Assembly (NCBI GenBank): GCA_001724315.1 | Contig: MEEC01000164.1 | Coordinates: 1-6,170 of the forward strand | Direction: 5' to 3' | DNA: 6,170 nt | DNA from: Lautropia sp. SCN 70-15 | GTDB taxonomy: Bacteria > Pseudomonadota > Gammaproteobacteria > Burkholderiales > Burkholderiaceae_E | The notes under the pieces: model-generated | Database searches by the model: none | Told to the model about the DNA's origin: nothing | Seen by the model: only the letters and a program-made list of their open reading frames with translations | Shown: in pieces, positions 5,484-6,170 of the stretch | How positions within the stretch are numbered: the stretch's first letter is position 1 | Layout: each line of letters opens with the position of its first letter | Program-made: the position numbers and the translations under genes

Positions 5484-6170
5484 TTGGCTGAAGAATCCAG
5501 GGCGGGCGCGGCCGCCGGCGATGCCGCCGCAGACCGTTCCCACGCGACCGCCACCAGTGCGGACGTCGCCCTGCCCCCGCCGCCGCCCAAGGCGCCGATC
5601 CGCGGCCTCTACGTGCTGACCCCCGACACCGACGACGACGAGTGGCTGGCCGCGGCCGTGGCCGCCGCGATCGCCGGCGGCGCCAGCGCGGTTCAGTACC
5701 GGAACAAGACCGCGGACGCCGAGACCCGGCTGCGCCAGGCGCGGATGCTGGTGAAGGTGTGCCATTCGCGCGGCGTGCCGCTGATCGTGAACGACTCGGT
5801 GGACATGGCGATCGCCGCCGGCGCCGCCGGCGTGCACCTGGGCCGCGACGACGACGACCCCTTCGAAGCTCGCCGCCGCCTCGGGCCGGACGCGATCATC
5901 GGCGTGTCCTGCTACGACGAGTTCGAGCGGGCGGAGCGGTATGCGGAAGTGGCCGACAACCTGGCCTTCGGCAGCCTGTTCGGGTCGAGCACGAAGCCGG
6001 GGGCGGTGCGCGCGCCGCTCGAGCTGCTGACCCGGGCAAAGGCGCGGGGGTGGAACGTGGTGGGGATCGGGGGGGTGGATGCTTCGAATGCGCGGCTGGC
6101 GATCGGGGCGGGGGCGGATGCGGTGGCGGTGATCACCGCGGTATTCGCGCCTAGCACACAACCCGCAGGT
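5484..6170 (+). CDS. thiE: Thiamine-phosphate synthase ThiE (3' end cut by window edge)
   Basis: Joins HMP pyrophosphate and thiazole phosphate to give thiamine phosphate, in the cytoplasm. 229 codons are present without a stop. From the TTG start, residues 1-38 are an Ala-rich leader ending in a run of prolines. The TIM barrel begins at IRGLYVLTPD (39-48). Family motifs follow in order: AVQYRNK (69-75; the Gln-x-Arg-x-Lys that binds the pyrophosphate), VND (102-104), GVHLGRDD (116-123), GVS (140-142), FGSLFGSSTKPGA (162-174; the loop holding Thr-Lys) and GIGGV (194-198). The family usually ends shortly after the last strand reached here, so only a few residues are probably missing. The frame stays open upstream to an ATG at 5403, which would add 27 residues that do not look conserved. 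It diverges from the rubredoxin-pil operon. A fusion to another thiamine enzyme at the missing end cannot be excluded. Confidence 0.93.
   Translation, partial: MAEESRAGAAAGDAAADRSHATATSADVALPPPPPKAPIRGLYVLTPDTDDDEWLAAAVAAAIAGGASAVQYRNKTADAETRLRQARMLVKVCHSRGVPLIVNDSVDMAIAAGAAGVHLGRDDDDPFEARRRLGPDAIIGVSCYDEFERAERYAEVADNLAFGSLFGSSTKPGAVRAPLELLTRAKARGWNVVGIGGVDASNARLAIGAGADAVAVITAVFAPSTQPAG

Noticed and set aside
5642..6154. A 170-codon plus-strand Gly/Arg-rich frame within thiE
   Set aside because: Out-of-frame shadow of thiE, which carries the family motifs in order.
5097..6161. A 354-codon minus-strand frame opposite thiE and overlapping the rubredoxin gene
   Set aside because: Conflicts with two firm genes and shows low-complexity composition; a GC-rich shadow.
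1..6170. Mobile elements, CRISPR arrays, tRNA or rRNA genes
   Set aside because: No repeat-spacer pattern, no terminal inverted repeats, no transposase-like frame, no RNA-gene signatures, and no compositional break were seen.

Overview
This window is a GC-rich (very high G+C at third codon positions) stretch of bacterial chromosome, most consistent with a betaproteobacterium of the order Burkholderiales. The basis is the gene order rubredoxin-pilG-pilH-pilI-pilJ-chpA with a thiamine gene next door, plus the protein sequences themselves. The species cannot be named from this window.

Layout. About 85% of the window (positions 1-5290) is one tightly packed minus-strand operon, read right to left: a 62-residue rubredoxin (5102-5290), the single-domain response regulators PilG (4597-5100) and PilH (4167-4529), the CheW-like adaptor PilI (3564-4136), the membrane chemoreceptor PilJ (1304-3535), and the N-terminal 426 residues of the large hybrid histidine kinase ChpA/PilL (1-1279), which runs off the left edge. 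Gaps between genes are 1, 67, 30, 28 and 24 bases, and no terminator is visible between them. On the plus strand, diverging from the rubredoxin gene across a 193-base intergenic region (5291-5483), lies thiE (thiamine-phosphate synthase), starting at a TTG with a good ribosome site and running off the right edge.

How the genes work together. PilJ, PilI and ChpA form the receptor-adaptor-kinase array of the Pil-Chp chemosensory system, which controls type IV pilus twitching motility. ChpA passes phosphate to PilG and PilH, which tune pilus extension and retraction. The rubredoxin shares the message by position only; no functional link can be read from sequence. ThiE is a housekeeping vitamin B1 enzyme.

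The window is largely an ordinary, well-known locus. I do not see a new system. The points worth a second look are small: low-complexity additions on PilG, PilI, PilJ and ThiE; no pilK between pilJ and chpA; a five-codon mini-ORF whose stop overlaps the chpA start; a C-rich leader without a Shine-Dalgarno before pilH; and a perfect 15-base dyad in the divergent intergenic region.
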